Positions 26,142 to 35,254 are shown, counted from the first letter of the stretch. The stretch is 64,000 nt of DNA from Acinetobacter piscicola (GCF_015218165.1 NZ_CP048659.1:3720001-3784000); one strand, 5' to 3'. Notes: generated by a model from the letters alone, not told the origin. A program made the numbers and translations.

Positions 26142-27221
26142 TTATACTGTTGCAGGATAAATATTAAATCGTCTACTGCCGTGGCGATTTTGAGGATATT
26201 GTTGCAAGAGTTCAGGCTGTACCTGTAGTAGTGCTTTTTGATCCAATACCACACTGTCCTTAGATTTCTTCCAAGTCACCGTCCCTTTAGAGAAAATGGC
26301 TTTTTCAGCCTCTTTCATTAGTGTTTGAATTCGATGCTTGAGATAGTCATATTTAGTCTGATGTTGTAGCAATTGCTCCTCCTCATGTAATAGATCACTA
26401 AACAATTGATCAACACCTTCTAGCGTAGAAAAATCAACGGTCTGCAACGGGATATGTTGTGGATACAGCAACTGCAAGGCTTTGGCAGCTGATGCACTAG
26501 CATCAACACTAGGTGGAAGATCGTGTTCTACACAATGCCAAAATATTTGTTCGGACGCCATGATTTGCTCAATGACGCTCTCATTGCGTTCCACTTTAAA
26601 TATCTTGGCTTCATGTCCGCAGATCAAGGCACAGATATGCGCTGCCTGCTTACCTGTAACTGCCAGTTGGTGTTGTACTTGAATAATCACATATAACGGT
26701 ACACCATCACGCCATAATTTTGTGCCCCATTCACCCACAGATTTACATTCTAAAATTTGCACTTCATCACAGCCAACAACACTGTAATCTAAATTAGCTA
26801 ACATAAAATATTTGTCAGGATCGGGGTGTTGTAATACAGCATTAACCTTCCGCACTTTATGACCTGTTTTATGTTGGTAATAATGAGCAATCAAGGGTTC
26901 AAGCTGATGCCCCCAATACAAAGGTGAATAATTGTTTTGAGTTAATGCATCAGATCCTGTTTGTATCCGACCTGTTTTAATCATCCATAGTTCCAACATG
27001 CTCATGTGGGGATTGAGTCCGCAAGCTGCTGCTGCATCACTACTACCAATTCCCTGTTTGCGAACATCTAACCATTGTTCATGGCTCATGCCTTTGGTTG
27101 TGGCAAGGCGTTTAGCATGGAAACGATGAGGTTTAACTGATTGTGGGGATGATGGTAAATATGCTGATGCTGTGGATTTATTGGTTTGTGGTTCAACGAT
27201 GTGATTCATGAGATGCTCCAT
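26142..27221 (-). CDS. YqaJ-type viral recombinase exonuclease
   Basis: WLDVRKQGIGSSDAAAACGL is the YqaJ/lambda-exonuclease opening, followed by a GHQLEP-type Glu, NLDYSVVGCDEVQILECKS with the catalytic Asp and E-x-K, and VQHQLAVTGKQAAH. The enzyme chews double-stranded DNA 5' to 3' for single-strand annealing recombination. It is 359 residues, normal for the family. It lies between the DUF932 gene and the Cys-rich protein gene; terminators follow both it and DUF932, so each gene may have its own promoter. Confidence 0.88.
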   Translation of the reverse strand: MEHLMNHIVEPQTNKSTASAYLPSSPQSVKPHRFHAKRLATTKGMSHEQWLDVRKQGIGSSDAAAACGLNPHMSMLELWMIKTGRIQTGSDALTQNNYSPLYWGHQLEPLIAHYYQHKTGHKVRKVNAVLQHPDPDKYFMLANLDYSVVGCDEVQILECKSVGEWGTKLWRDGVPLYVIIQVQHQLAVTGKQAAHICALICGHEAKIFKVERNESVIEQIMASEQIFWHCVEHDLPPSVDASASAAKALQLLYPQHIPLQTVDFSTLEGVDQLFSDLLHEEEQLLQHQTKYDYLKHRIQTLMKEAEKAIFSKGTVTWKKSKDSVVLDQKALLQVQPELLQQYPQNRHGSRRFNIYPATV

Positions 27222-27248
27222 CTCTGTAAAAAATTAAAATTTCGGCAT

Positions 27249-27274
27249 AAAAAACCGCATCGGGAAGATGCGGT
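27249..27274 (-). terminator. Terminator after DUF932 gene
   Basis: ACCGCATC (27254–27261) and GATGCGGT (27267–27274) form a hairpin with a 5-base loop; on the minus strand it is followed by a run of T (27253–27249). It lies between the DUF932 and YqaJ genes. Confidence 0.75.
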
Positions 27275-27340
27275 AAGGGAGTTGGGATAGGCGCTGTATA
27301 AGACTGAACAAAGCTTAGACTGATCAGACTCACTTGTGTT

Positions 27341-28375
27341 TTAAGCTACCATTCTGAGTGCTTGTTCTAGTCCTCGTTGTTTAATGGCTAAGCCTGTACC
27401 AAACCAAGCAGAATCCAGTCGGTGGTCGGTACTCATCGCCCGACGTTCGTGATCCACAAATTCAGTGATGCTACAGAGCAAGCCGTAGGCTGTGCCTTTG
27501 GCTGAACTGAGTTCTGCACCCCGTCCTTGACCATTAAACATATCCATGACTTTCGACATGGCTCGTCCATTCGGTTCAGTTTTATTGGTTGTATTGGCTT
27601 CATTCGCCACATTGCGATAGAACTGGATAATGTTCTCATCCTGTTCAGCAAGACTTAAACTGGTATTATTAAACACCGCATCAAAGTAGGCTGCCGCTTC
27701 CTGTTGACTCACTTTACGCTGACTGAGTTGCTTCATTTCATACATGTGCTCATCCCAAGCGCCTACCGAAATGCCCAATTGTTGTTTGACCTTTTCTGCA
27801 TCAAACTTAGTACTATGAGGAACTTTCACCACACCTGCACTGCTGTTTTGTCCTTTCAGCGCAATGGCTAAGGTGTTGTTACATACCACACGGATCGAAG
27901 TAAATTGTGCGGTTGTGGCTAGCGTTCCGTCACATGCTGTGGCTAACAGAATATAGCCATTACTGACATCCTTAGCTTTAAGTGCGCTACTTTGCCCTGT
28001 ACGTGCCAACGCCCAGAATTTCTTACCGCCTTTCAATACACCTGCTGTTTCCAGTTCAAAACCTGATTGCTCGGTTAGATCACGGTAGAATTCTAAAATC
28101 TCAATCGGTTGCACTTCTTGATAACGTTGACTGACCACCGATAAAGGGGCATGGGTATCAGAACGATATAAAACCCTTTGTTCTTCATAGGGTAAAATAA
28201 TGCTTTGTCCTCGTTCATTCTGCGCCATATAACTAACGTTTGAACTTTCAATCCGCCAGTCCATTCCTGCTTGTTGTGCCCAGACCTCAATTGACTGATC
28301 CCGCGTAAGCTGATGACCGAGACCATGCCAAGGCGTTTCACCCACATACGCCATGTGTTCAACTTGATGTGCCAT
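27341..28375 (-). CDS. DUF932 phage/plasmid-like protein
   Basis: The start at 28375 has a perfect AAAGGAGG site. The protein opens MAHQVEHMAYVGETPWHGLG, the hallmark of the DUF932 / phage-plasmid TIGR03299 family, and later shows GGKKFWALAR and the conserved ATTAQFTSIRVVCNNTL segment. The family is common on plasmids and phages beside recombination or single-strand annealing genes; its biochemical role is not established. It is the first of the three recombination-module genes. Confidence 0.85.
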   Translation of the reverse strand: MAHQVEHMAYVGETPWHGLGHQLTRDQSIEVWAQQAGMDWRIESSNVSYMAQNERGQSIILPYEEQRVLYRSDTHAPLSVVSQRYQEVQPIEILEFYRDLTEQSGFELETAGVLKGGKKFWALARTGQSSALKAKDVSNGYILLATACDGTLATTAQFTSIRVVCNNTLAIALKGQNSSAGVVKVPHSTKFDAEKVKQQLGISVGAWDEHMYEMKQLSQRKVSQQEAAAYFDAVFNNTSLSLAEQDENIIQFYRNVANEANTTNKTEPNGRAMSKVMDMFNGQGRGAELSSAKGTAYGLLCSITEFVDHERRAMSTDHRLDSAWFGTGLAIKQRGLEQALRMVA

Positions 28376-28392
28376 GATACTTCCTCCTTTCC

Positions 28393-28659
28393 TTAGTTGA
28401 AATTGCACTGACAATTGTTGCAATGAAAATAACCAGTTGGCTGTTGGGGTTGTGAAGGCTGTACCAAGCTCTCAATTAAACCACCAACCACGGCACCAGC
28501 AAGCCCACCGAGTAAGGGGGAAAATGGTGTAGGTAAACTTTTAGCAATACTTGCACCCAACCCTGCACCTGCCATCGATGAAAAGCTGTTATTGCCTGAT
28601 GGCTGTGCACTTGCACGACTAACATTGTCTGAACAACAATATGGACATGTAATATTCAT
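28393..28659 (-). CDS. Small zinc-ribbon protein with glycine-rich membrane-like centre
   Basis: From the ATG at 28659 (GAGG upstream) the 88-residue protein begins MNITCPYCCSDNVSRA and ends FHCNNCQCNFN, so two CxxC pairs at the ends can form one zinc ribbon. The centre (AGAGLGASIAKSL … LLGGLAGAVVGGLIE) is Gly/Ala-rich and hydrophobic. It lies between the Gp2-like gene and the DUF932 gene on the same strand. Function is unknown. Confidence 0.65.
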   Translation of the reverse strand: MNITCPYCCSDNVSRASAQPSGNNSFSSMAGAGLGASIAKSLPTPFSPLLGGLAGAVVGGLIESLVQPSQPQQPTGYFHCNNCQCNFN

Positions 28660-28678
28660 AAGATAAACCTCATTAAAT

Positions 28679-28705
28679 GAAAAAGGCTTACTGATGAGTA
28701 AGCCT
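28679..28705 (-). terminator. Terminator upstream of the zinc-ribbon gene
   Basis: AGGCTTACT (28684–28692) and AGTAAGCCT (28697–28705) form a perfect 9-bp stem with a GATG loop. On the minus strand a T-run follows, so it would end transcription from the Gp2-like gene. Confidence 0.7.
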
Positions 28706-28779
28706 GTAAATTTGAATGTAAAGGATAAAAGAAACATTCAATCTTCATGTTAATGATGTGTATTTATGATTTTTTGGGA

Positions 28780-29643
28780 TCAACCAAATGTCCTCATTCT
28801 CTTACATACCTTGACTCTTAAATGTTGTTGTTCTTTTTCAGGCCTTACTAGGTATTGAATTGTAGTGAGCATATTATCTACTTGACCAGCATCGTCTCTA
28901 TAAATCATGCCTATCCCCAATCTACCCATTTTCTCAAATTGATTTAAATAATCTAAGTCATGACAATTAAAATAATAACCTTGGCATTCCGTAATTTCAG
29001 CCCATACATCACCTACACGCTTTGCAATGCCATAGGCATTTTTATGTTCATGTCCTCGATAAACTAATAGTAGATGACAGTGATAACCTTTTTTTACTCC
29101 TTGTTCTAATGCCCATGCATATTCAATTAGTCCGCTAAAGATCCTATCCTGATTATTAATCCTCTGTCTCAATATTCTCATATCATTATCAAGATCTGCA
29201 ACATCAATTAAATGATGATATTGTTTCTTATAAGCAAGGTCTAACCTGACTACTAATATCCTTGAATAACGGTTTGATACTTTCCGCATACGTCTAACTA
29301 ATCTTTCAGTATTTTCATTTTCACTATAACGATGATCCCTTAACTTACGTTTATGCCTAGTTATATAAAACTCAAACCTGAATTTAATATCCACAAATGA
29401 TAAAATCTCTAATTGTTTTATTAACTCAGCTTGACAATCAATCCAATCATGAAGCTTATAAATTAATTCAATAAAAACTTCAATACAACCAAAGTAACTA
29501 TAATCTGGATTATAAATACTATTAAAATCAATTAAAAGTTTAGATAATTTATTATAGAAATTTCTAGGCTTTAATTTACAATCACAAATACTACTAATGT
29601 AATTTTCAATTTCTATTAAAAATTCTGATTCATTAATTCCCAT
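28780..29643 (-). CDS. Inovirus Gp2 / YagK-YfjJ C-terminal domain protein
   Basis: The C-terminal 150 residues contain ILVVRLDLAYKK, then EQGVKKGYHCHLLLVYRGHE and a final LTTIQYLVRPEKEQQHLRV. This resembles the YagK/YfjJ and inovirus Gp2 replication-associated domain, whose HxH pair is reminiscent of HUH rolling-circle initiators. It is 287 residues with a non-conserved N-terminal half. It is the closest thing to a replication protein in the island. A palindrome lies about 300 bases upstream at 29945–29993. Confidence 0.75.
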   Translation of the reverse strand: MGINESEFLIEIENYISSICDCKLKPRNFYNKLSKLLIDFNSIYNPDYSYFGCIEVFIELIYKLHDWIDCQAELIKQLEILSFVDIKFRFEFYITRHKRKLRDHRYSENENTERLVRRMRKVSNRYSRILVVRLDLAYKKQYHHLIDVADLDNDMRILRQRINNQDRIFSGLIEYAWALEQGVKKGYHCHLLLVYRGHEHKNAYGIAKRVGDVWAEITECQGYYFNCHDLDYLNQFEKMGRLGIGMIYRDDAGQVDNMLTTIQYLVRPEKEQQHLRVKVCKRMRTFG

Positions 29644-30121
29644 ATCACCCTCTCATACTGATTAACACCATATAAAGAGCAATCCTGTAAATTAATTATT
29701 TAAATTATTAATAATATTAAAACCCACAAAAAAAATAAAACAAAACTCATTAAATAAAATAATCTATACCACTCAAAATGCTTACCATATATAGATAAAG
29801 TAAACCTAAAAAACCATAATCCATAAGAATTACTTATTATTTTTAAGATTGAATTATCTGTCGTTTAGCACACTATAGTTACATAAATACAAGGTACCCT
29901 TAAAATATCAATACATCACAAGGTAATTCATAAAATATAACTTGGGTTGGTAGTGATACTCCCACCACAACTTTACGGTGCTCACTACCCACCTATGCAC
30001 TCTACAAAAAGCATTTGGAAAAATAAGGAGAAAATGCATGAAATAAGGCTAAAAAACTACTTGAAGCTCTAACGAATAAATCTAAAATTTAAGAGTAAGT
30101 TTTTCGTAAAGAGATAAAATT
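29644..30121. other. AT-rich intergenic region between divergent genes
   Basis: This 478-base gap separates the Gp2-like gene (minus) from the 305-residue protein gene (plus), so it should contain promoters for both. Most is very AT-rich. The exception is 29941–30000, which holds a nested inverted repeat. A 12-codon frame with AAGGAGA precedes the plus-strand gene (from 30036) and could be a leader, but I cannot support it further. Confidence 0.5.
29945..29993. repeat. Nested inverted repeat (possible origin or RNA)
   Basis: GGTTGGTAGTGA (29945–29956) and TCACTACCCACC (29982–29993) are inverted arms with one mismatch, enclosing CACC (29963–29966) and GGTG (29977–29980). The block is GC-rich inside very AT-rich DNA and lies upstream of a Gp2/HUH-like gene. 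A rolling-circle nick site or a structured RNA are both possible; it is not followed by a T-run. Confidence 0.55.
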
Positions 30122-31039
30122 ATGAGCAATATTGAAGAAATTAATCAGCTTAAAGAAGTACTCAAGCAACTAAATGATGTGGATCTTGTACCTGCATTAT
30201 GCTTAATGGAAATGGATATTGAATCTAATAGCTTTAGGGATTTTCAAAAATATTTGGATAGACAATTAATGCGTCCTTTTATCCAAAGATTAAATACCAT
30301 TAAAGGATTAAGTGAAATTCGTCAAATTATTTTAAATTACTATTCAACTCAAGAATGGGATTATATAGATGATTATCTAGAAGAGCTTAAGACATTTAAA
30401 TTAAATTTAAAAAATCGTGGGCGAGATATATCAAAATATCAATCTAATCCAAGACTATTGGCTTTTGCACTAAACTATTATGAAAAAAAATTCAGACGTG
30501 GAGATAGTTTTATTAATGATATAGATAATCATTTTTTTAAATTTTTATTTGTTATATTTTGTCATCCTGATTATAGCCAAAGCATTGTTGAATTGAACAT
30601 TATTGAGGAAAAATTCAGTCAACTTACAAACATTCATCTGATCCATTTTATAAAAAATGATACGATTGATTTTTACCGATGGGCGAAGAAATATATGGAT
30701 GACCATAATAATAAATACCATAGTACAGCATATAATCCTATAACAGAGGAAGAGTATAGAACCACTGTTAATATTATCTTTGATAAAATTTTTGATGAGA
30801 ATGAAGATATCTATGCAGCGTTAAAAGATAAGCTAGCAAATGCTTGGTATCAAAAAAAATACCGTCAAAAAAACAAAGGTAAAAAAGAAAATTATTATGC
30901 TTTAACAAAAAAAACTAGGGATGCTTTAGACGCGATAAAATATAAAAGGAATATGAGCGAAGAAAAGGTTATAGAAAGCCTAATCAATGAATGTTTTATT
31001 AAAGAATGTTCAGACCATAATGGAGTTTCTTTATTTTAA
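30122..31039 (+). CDS. Protein of unknown function, 305 aa
   Basis: A highly charged, AT-rich-coded protein. The first 200 residues are predicted helical with no motif I recognise. The last 60 (KYRQKNKGKKENYYALTKK, then TRDALDAIKYKRNMSEEKVI) resemble a basic tail followed by a ribbon-helix-helix-like dimerisation segment, suggesting DNA binding. It is transcribed away from the Gp2-like gene and overlaps the end of the converging 423-residue gene by a few bases. It may be a regulator or part of a two-gene system with its neighbour. Confidence 0.6.
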   Translation: MSNIEEINQLKEVLKQLNDVDLVPALCLMEMDIESNSFRDFQKYLDRQLMRPFIQRLNTIKGLSEIRQIILNYYSTQEWDYIDDYLEELKTFKLNLKNRGRDISKYQSNPRLLAFALNYYEKKFRRGDSFINDIDNHFFKFLFVIFCHPDYSQSIVELNIIEEKFSQLTNIHLIHFIKNDTIDFYRWAKKYMDDHNNKYHSTAYNPITEEEYRTTVNIIFDKIFDENEDIYAALKDKLANAWYQKKYRQKNKGKKENYYALTKKTRDALDAIKYKRNMSEEKVIESLINECFIKECSDHNGVSLF

Positions 31040-32302
31040 GATAAAATTAATAAAAAAAGGGGAAGAAAACCTCTCCTTTTTATAATGAAAATAAATTAAA
31101 TAATCAGGAAAAAATGAAATATATTTATTATACAAACCTTCTTCAAACCAATTACAAACCAACTTATTTTTAGGGTAATAACTATAAAGAGTTCTTGAAC
31201 TTTTAAATTCAAATCCAAACCTATCCATTATTAAAATCGCATTTTCCGCATAGGCGATATTAGTTTCTCTATATAAATCTATTATACTTTCATATTCAGG
31301 TACTTTATTAATTGCACCCTCCTCCATATATCTTGAAGAATATTTTACATATAAACCACCTATATATCCTGCACATCCATTCACGTCATCAAAAAATATT
31401 TTCTGATGATTTAACCTATTGCTTATATCGCAAATATAATTTAAAAAATCATTATCAAAATCAAAATCTTGAGAAGAAATACTCTTATATTTTATATTAA
31501 TTAATTTTTTCGACTTTGTTATTAAATTAGCAAATAGAATATCTTCATCTAACTCCGCCTCATCCTTTTTAAAATCAATAGTCATTAAATTTATTTTATC
31601 TTTAATAAAAATTTGATTTTTCATTATTTCAAATTCAACAAACAACATTGCTCTAAAAAAAACATCCAAAGATTTTTTTTCAATTTCCTTTTCACCCGTT
31701 TTATTTTTTCGTGTACTTATCTCATCACCCATTAATGATTCATATCCATTCCAAAACTTACTGCTGTACTTTTTTAAATCTAGAATCTCTCGGCTTAACA
31801 AACTAATTAAGCCTCCAATAGCCATAAAACCATACTCGTAGTAAAGACAAAACCCAACAAACTTAAAAATAAAATTTTTACTTATCTTCTTAAATTTAGT
31901 CATTAAACAGTCTAAGTCTTTTAAAAAATCATCTTCTAAAAAATTACAAGCTATAACTTCATTTAATAATTTTTCATAGAGCTGACCAAAATCTTTAAGC
32001 AATTGAAAATTACAATCTTCCCTAAGTATATTGCTCTGAATTTCAAAGCCACTTAACAGAAAATGCTTATATAATTCTGCTTTTTTTCCGTCATAACCTC
32101 GTTCTAAATTTAAATCATCAATCATTTCTAGAATAAGCGAATACTGAACTTCTCTAGCATCTGTATTGTTCTCTAAAAAAACATAATCGTGATAATACAA
32201 ATAATCTAAAACATTTAATGCATATTTTTTTAATTCTGTTTTTTTCACCATTGTCAATACCAAATCAACCTTAACTTTTAACATCATTGTCCACTTTTTC
32301 AT
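31031..32302 (-). CDS. Protein of unknown function, 423 aa, near the integrase
   Basis: No known domain is recognisable. The protein is helical, Lys- and Phe/Tyr-rich, with no signal peptide; one hydrophobic stretch (FVGFCLYYEYGFMAIGGLIS, about residues 147–166) could be a membrane segment or a buried helix. The start is unsure: the first ATG (32302) lacks a ribosome site, and a second candidate 17 codons in has AAGG upstream. The gene lies in the cargo position beside the integrase, faces the PrtN-type gene and converges on the 305-residue gene. Confidence 0.6.
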   Translation of the reverse strand: MKKWTMMLKVKVDLVLTMVKKTELKKYALNVLDYLYYHDYVFLENNTDAREVQYSLILEMIDDLNLERGYDGKKAELYKHFLLSGFEIQSNILREDCNFQLLKDFGQLYEKLLNEVIACNFLEDDFLKDLDCLMTKFKKISKNFIFKFVGFCLYYEYGFMAIGGLISLLSREILDLKKYSSKFWNGYESLMGDEISTRKNKTGEKEIEKKSLDVFFRAMLFVEFEIMKNQIFIKDKINLMTIDFKKDEAELDEDILFANLITKSKKLINIKYKSISSQDFDFDNDFLNYICDISNRLNHQKIFFDDVNGCAGYIGGLYVKYSSRYMEEGAINKVPEYESIIDLYRETNIAYAENAILIMDRFGFEFKSSRTLYSYYPKNKLVCNWFEEGLYNKYISFFPDYLIYFHYKKERFSSPFFINFILK

Positions 32303-32395
32303 TATTTATCACAATGATTGATATCAAGATTGTTGTAAGAAAATTCAAAAACTTACCTATCTGATAATTAAACCTCTATTTATAAGGATACCATC

Positions 32396-32695
32396 ATGCA
32401 AAATACACTAATTAAAACTTCTGATTACTTATTCATGCAATTCAGAACATTAACACCATCATTAGAGCAAGTCTGTAATGTATATTACCCACACCTTAGC
32501 AAAGCTAAAATATTAGAGAAAGCCCGTAATATGGAATTTCCATTCGTATGCTTTAAAATAGATGATAGCCAAAAATCACCATATTTTGTTGATATTATTG
32601 AATTAAGCTATCTACTTGAAGAAAAATACAGTGCCAGTCTTACTGACTTCAATAAATTCATGCAATCAGTGTTAAAGCATCATTCAGGCTCATAA
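32396..32695 (+). CDS. PrtN-family transcriptional activator
   Basis: The 99-residue protein follows the pyocin activator PrtN pattern: TSDYLFMQFRTLTPSLEQVC, then VYYPHLSKAKILEKA, then FKIDDSQKSPYFVDIIEL and a final helix. PrtN proteins switch on phage-type genes after DNA damage; in many Acinetobacter islands such a gene sits beside the integrase and may act as an excision or activation regulator (inference). Its 3' end overlaps the end of the converging integrase gene by 38 bases. Confidence 0.8.
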   Translation: MQNTLIKTSDYLFMQFRTLTPSLEQVCNVYYPHLSKAKILEKARNMEFPFVCFKIDDSQKSPYFVDIIELSYLLEEKYSASLTDFNKFMQSVLKHHSGS

Positions 32696-33794
32696 GATTT
32701 TTTCTTACTTTAAGTGAAACATATCGCTCTAGACTACTCCACGAATCATGCAGACTCACTTGTTGGATTTGTGGAATAGTCATTCCTTTCTCTGCTAACC
32801 GTGTACAGCCTTCATGACGTAAATCATGAAAATGTAAGTCATCTATCCCCAACAACTTGCAAGCCTTTCTAAATTCACTCCCCACTGTCTTTGGACTTAA
32901 TGGCACGAGTAGATTTTCATCGTAACCTCGTTTTAACATTCGATGCCGAACATTTCCATCAAGCAATAAATCAATCATTTGCTGACAATCACTATGAACA
33001 CTAAAATCTTTGTGGTTGCCTTTAGAGCCATTCGGATTTTTTAAATCCCGAATTTTCCATATTTTATTCGGTTCATCATAGTCATCCAATTGCATCCGTG
33101 TAATCTCCGCTTCCCGTCTGCAAGAGAAAATTGCAAACCACATGATTAAGTGCATAGGGTAACTGTAAGTTGAGTGATCCCACTTTCTAACAAAATATTT
33201 TGTCAGGCTTTCTAGCTCCTCAAAAGTAGGTAACCTATCTCTTTTTTGACTAGATGAAATTTGACGAGTCTTTCTTAATTGGGCAGTCGTTCTATCAAAT
33301 AACGATAAATCTACTTTTAAATTCCACATAATTGAAGCATGGCTTAATACTCCTCTGATGTGCAATAATTCATGCTGTAGTGTACTAGTGGCGATTGGCT
33401 GTAAATTCAGTTTATCAATTCCTTTTTTCCGTAAGGATACATGGTTAGAAATATGAGTTGAACCTATTTCAGTAACCATATTTTGGGCAATAGGTAACTT
33501 CTGAATCAACTTAAGCGAATAGGTTTTTGTACGTCCATATTGATCACCAACCTCTGCTAAATATTTAGTGATCGCATCATTTAAGGTCAAATCAATTAGA
33601 TTTTGCTGACCAAACAAAATTTCTGGATTTTCATCAATTTCTGCTTCACGTTTACCAACCCATAAGTTAGCTAATCGCTTTGTAGAAAATGTCTGGCTTT
33701 CTTTGAATACAGGAAATCCTTTTTTATTGATTCTAATCTCTGCACGGTAACGGATTGTGCCATCCTTAAGTTTTCGTTGTGTTATAGTACCCAC
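32658..33794 (-). CDS. Tyrosine-family site-specific integrase
   Basis: The catalytic residues are visible: Arg in AIFSCRREAEI (about 225), HDLRHEGC (about 319–326) with His and the second Arg, a late His in SLHDSWSS, and the Tyr nucleophile in LERYVSL (about 357). It is 378 residues with an N-terminal arm-binding region (ITQRKLKDGTIRYRAEI) and a SAM-like core-binding domain. It is the last gene at the right end of the island. Five GGCGTAAA-type repeats lie directly upstream of its start, as expected for arm sites and self-regulation. Confidence 0.93.
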   Translation of the reverse strand: MGTITQRKLKDGTIRYRAEIRINKKGFPVFKESQTFSTKRLANLWVGKREAEIDENPEILFGQQNLIDLTLNDAITKYLAEVGDQYGRTKTYSLKLIQKLPIAQNMVTEIGSTHISNHVSLRKKGIDKLNLQPIATSTLQHELLHIRGVLSHASIMWNLKVDLSLFDRTTAQLRKTRQISSSQKRDRLPTFEELESLTKYFVRKWDHSTYSYPMHLIMWFAIFSCRREAEITRMQLDDYDEPNKIWKIRDLKNPNGSKGNHKDFSVHSDCQQMIDLLLDGNVRHRMLKRGYDENLLVPLSPKTVGSEFRKACKLLGIDDLHFHDLRHEGCTRLAEKGMTIPQIQQVSLHDSWSSLERYVSLKVRKNLMSLNDALTLIA

Positions 33795-33797
33795 AAA

Positions 33798-33880
33798 ATT
33801 TACGCCTCAGACAAATTTACGCCATTATGGCGTAAAAATGGCGTAAATCCTAATCGAAATGGTGCAAATTAGGCGTAAAT
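33798..33880. repeat. Right-end cluster of GGCGTAAA arm-type repeats (putative attachment end)
   Basis: Five copies occur within 83 bases: inverted ones at 33798–33806 and 33815–33823 (ATTTACGCC) and direct ones at 33829–33837, 33840–33848 and 33872–33880. The last copy and the GCAAATAA that follows match 148–170 at the far left end. They probably bind the integrase; two of them also form an inverted pair over the integrase promoter. Confidence 0.6.
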
Positions 33881-33937
33881 TATTGCAAATAATTTAGTAT
33901 CAAAATCAACATAAATGGATGATTTTTAATGATTAAA

Positions 33938-35224
33938 TCAGACACTATTGAAAATACTAAAGATTTCAGAATCAGTGTTGCGCCGATGATAAAGTGGACG
34001 AACAAACTCATGTTCTAATGACAATGAAAGTACAGCATTACGCAGTAAACGGAAACCATCCGTAGGAGGTGCCATAAAACGCGTTGATTTGCCTGCTTCA
34101 GCAATAATCTCACGTGCAGCCCCAACACGATCAAAAGTGTAGCTTTGTAAGATTTTCTCAGGTGCCCAACCTTTTACTGCGGCTGCTAATTTCCAAGCTA
34201 AATCTTGTGCATCTTGAAAACCTGTATTTGCACCACGCACTCCAAAAATTGGTAATAAATGTGCAGCATCGCCCACGAAAATAATACGGTTATGTACATA
34301 ATTATCTAAGGTCAATGCACGTGCTGAATAAACTGTACTCCAGTCCATTTCCCACTCAAGATGATCTTGCCCAATCATTTTTAATTGATCGTTGACAGCT
34401 TTATGTAAATTTTCTGGTTTCAATGCTTCTTCGGGGCTAATCGATGGATCTAATTGATAATCAAAACGCCAGATATTGTCGGGTTCACGATGCATTAAAA
34501 TCGTATTCCCAGGATTCCAATCAGGTGAAAAGAAAGCTAAACGTTCAGTGGGATAATCCAACTGAATACGAATATCCGCAATGACAAAACGACCTTCATA
34601 ACTCGCTCCTTCCATCCACAATTTCATACTTTCACGAATCGGGGAGCGACCACCATCGGCTGCAACAACCCATTTGGAAGTATGCTGATATGTTCCTTCA
34701 GGCGTGTCTATCGTTAAAGTAACCTGATCCTGTGCTTGTACGTGATCGACGACTTTATTTCCCCAACGTACTTCAATATTGTCTTGTTCTTGAATCGTTT
34801 CTAATAAAAAATGCTCTAACCAATTTTGTTGTAAATTATTTAAGGGTGCAAACTGATCATGTTCATTGGTGGGTGATGCCATGCGAAAAGCAACTTGGCC
34901 TTTATAAATTGAATTACCATGTGTCCAAGCTAAAGCTTTTGACATGATCCGTTCTGCTGCACCTGCTGCTTGTAAAATTTCCATCGAACGTTTGGTATAA
35001 ACCAGTGCGCGACTACCTTCAGACAGTTGTAATTCAGCAGACAATAAAATGACTTTGATCCCCTGTTTTGCTAACAATAGTGCTGTCGTCATCCCGATTG
35101 GACCTGCTCCAACCACAGTAACCGTTTGTTCGTCTGTCACAACTTCTGTTTGACTATGAAAGTGTGGAAAAACTTCATACTGATAGTAAAGCGATTTTCT
35201 TGGCTCTTGTGCTAGAAAATGCAT
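33938..35224 (-). CDS. FAD-dependent aromatic-ring monooxygenase
   Basis: VTVVGAGPIGMTTALLLAKQG is the GxGxxG FAD fold, VVAADGGRSPIRE the DG motif, and IIFVGDAAHLLPIFGVRGAN the GD motif that contacts FAD: the three marks of class A flavoprotein hydroxylases (428 residues). Such enzymes put an OH on a phenolic ring with NAD(P)H and oxygen. Given the adjacent fumarylacetoacetase and maleylacetoacetate isomerase genes, a route to homogentisate, for instance from a hydroxyphenylacetate, is plausible but unproven. It is the first gene outside the island. Confidence 0.85.
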   Translation of the reverse strand: MHFLAQEPRKSLYYQYEVFPHFHSQTEVVTDEQTVTVVGAGPIGMTTALLLAKQGIKVILLSAELQLSEGSRALVYTKRSMEILQAAGAAERIMSKALAWTHGNSIYKGQVAFRMASPTNEHDQFAPLNNLQQNWLEHFLLETIQEQDNIEVRWGNKVVDHVQAQDQVTLTIDTPEGTYQHTSKWVVAADGGRSPIRESMKLWMEGASYEGRFVIADIRIQLDYPTERLAFFSPDWNPGNTILMHREPDNIWRFDYQLDPSISPEEALKPENLHKAVNDQLKMIGQDHLEWEMDWSTVYSARALTLDNYVHNRIIFVGDAAHLLPIFGVRGANTGFQDAQDLAWKLAAAVKGWAPEKILQSYTFDRVGAAREIIAEAGKSTRFMAPPTDGFRLLRNAVLSLSLEHEFVRPLYHRRNTDSEIFSIFNSV

Positions 35225-35254
35225 ATTGAACTCCTTGTCATATATATACTAAAT

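Noticed and set aside
30036..30074. 12-codon frame with a good ribosome site before the 305-residue protein gene
   Set aside because: It is too short and has no run of a regulatory amino acid or paired stem-loops, so a leader peptide is not supported.
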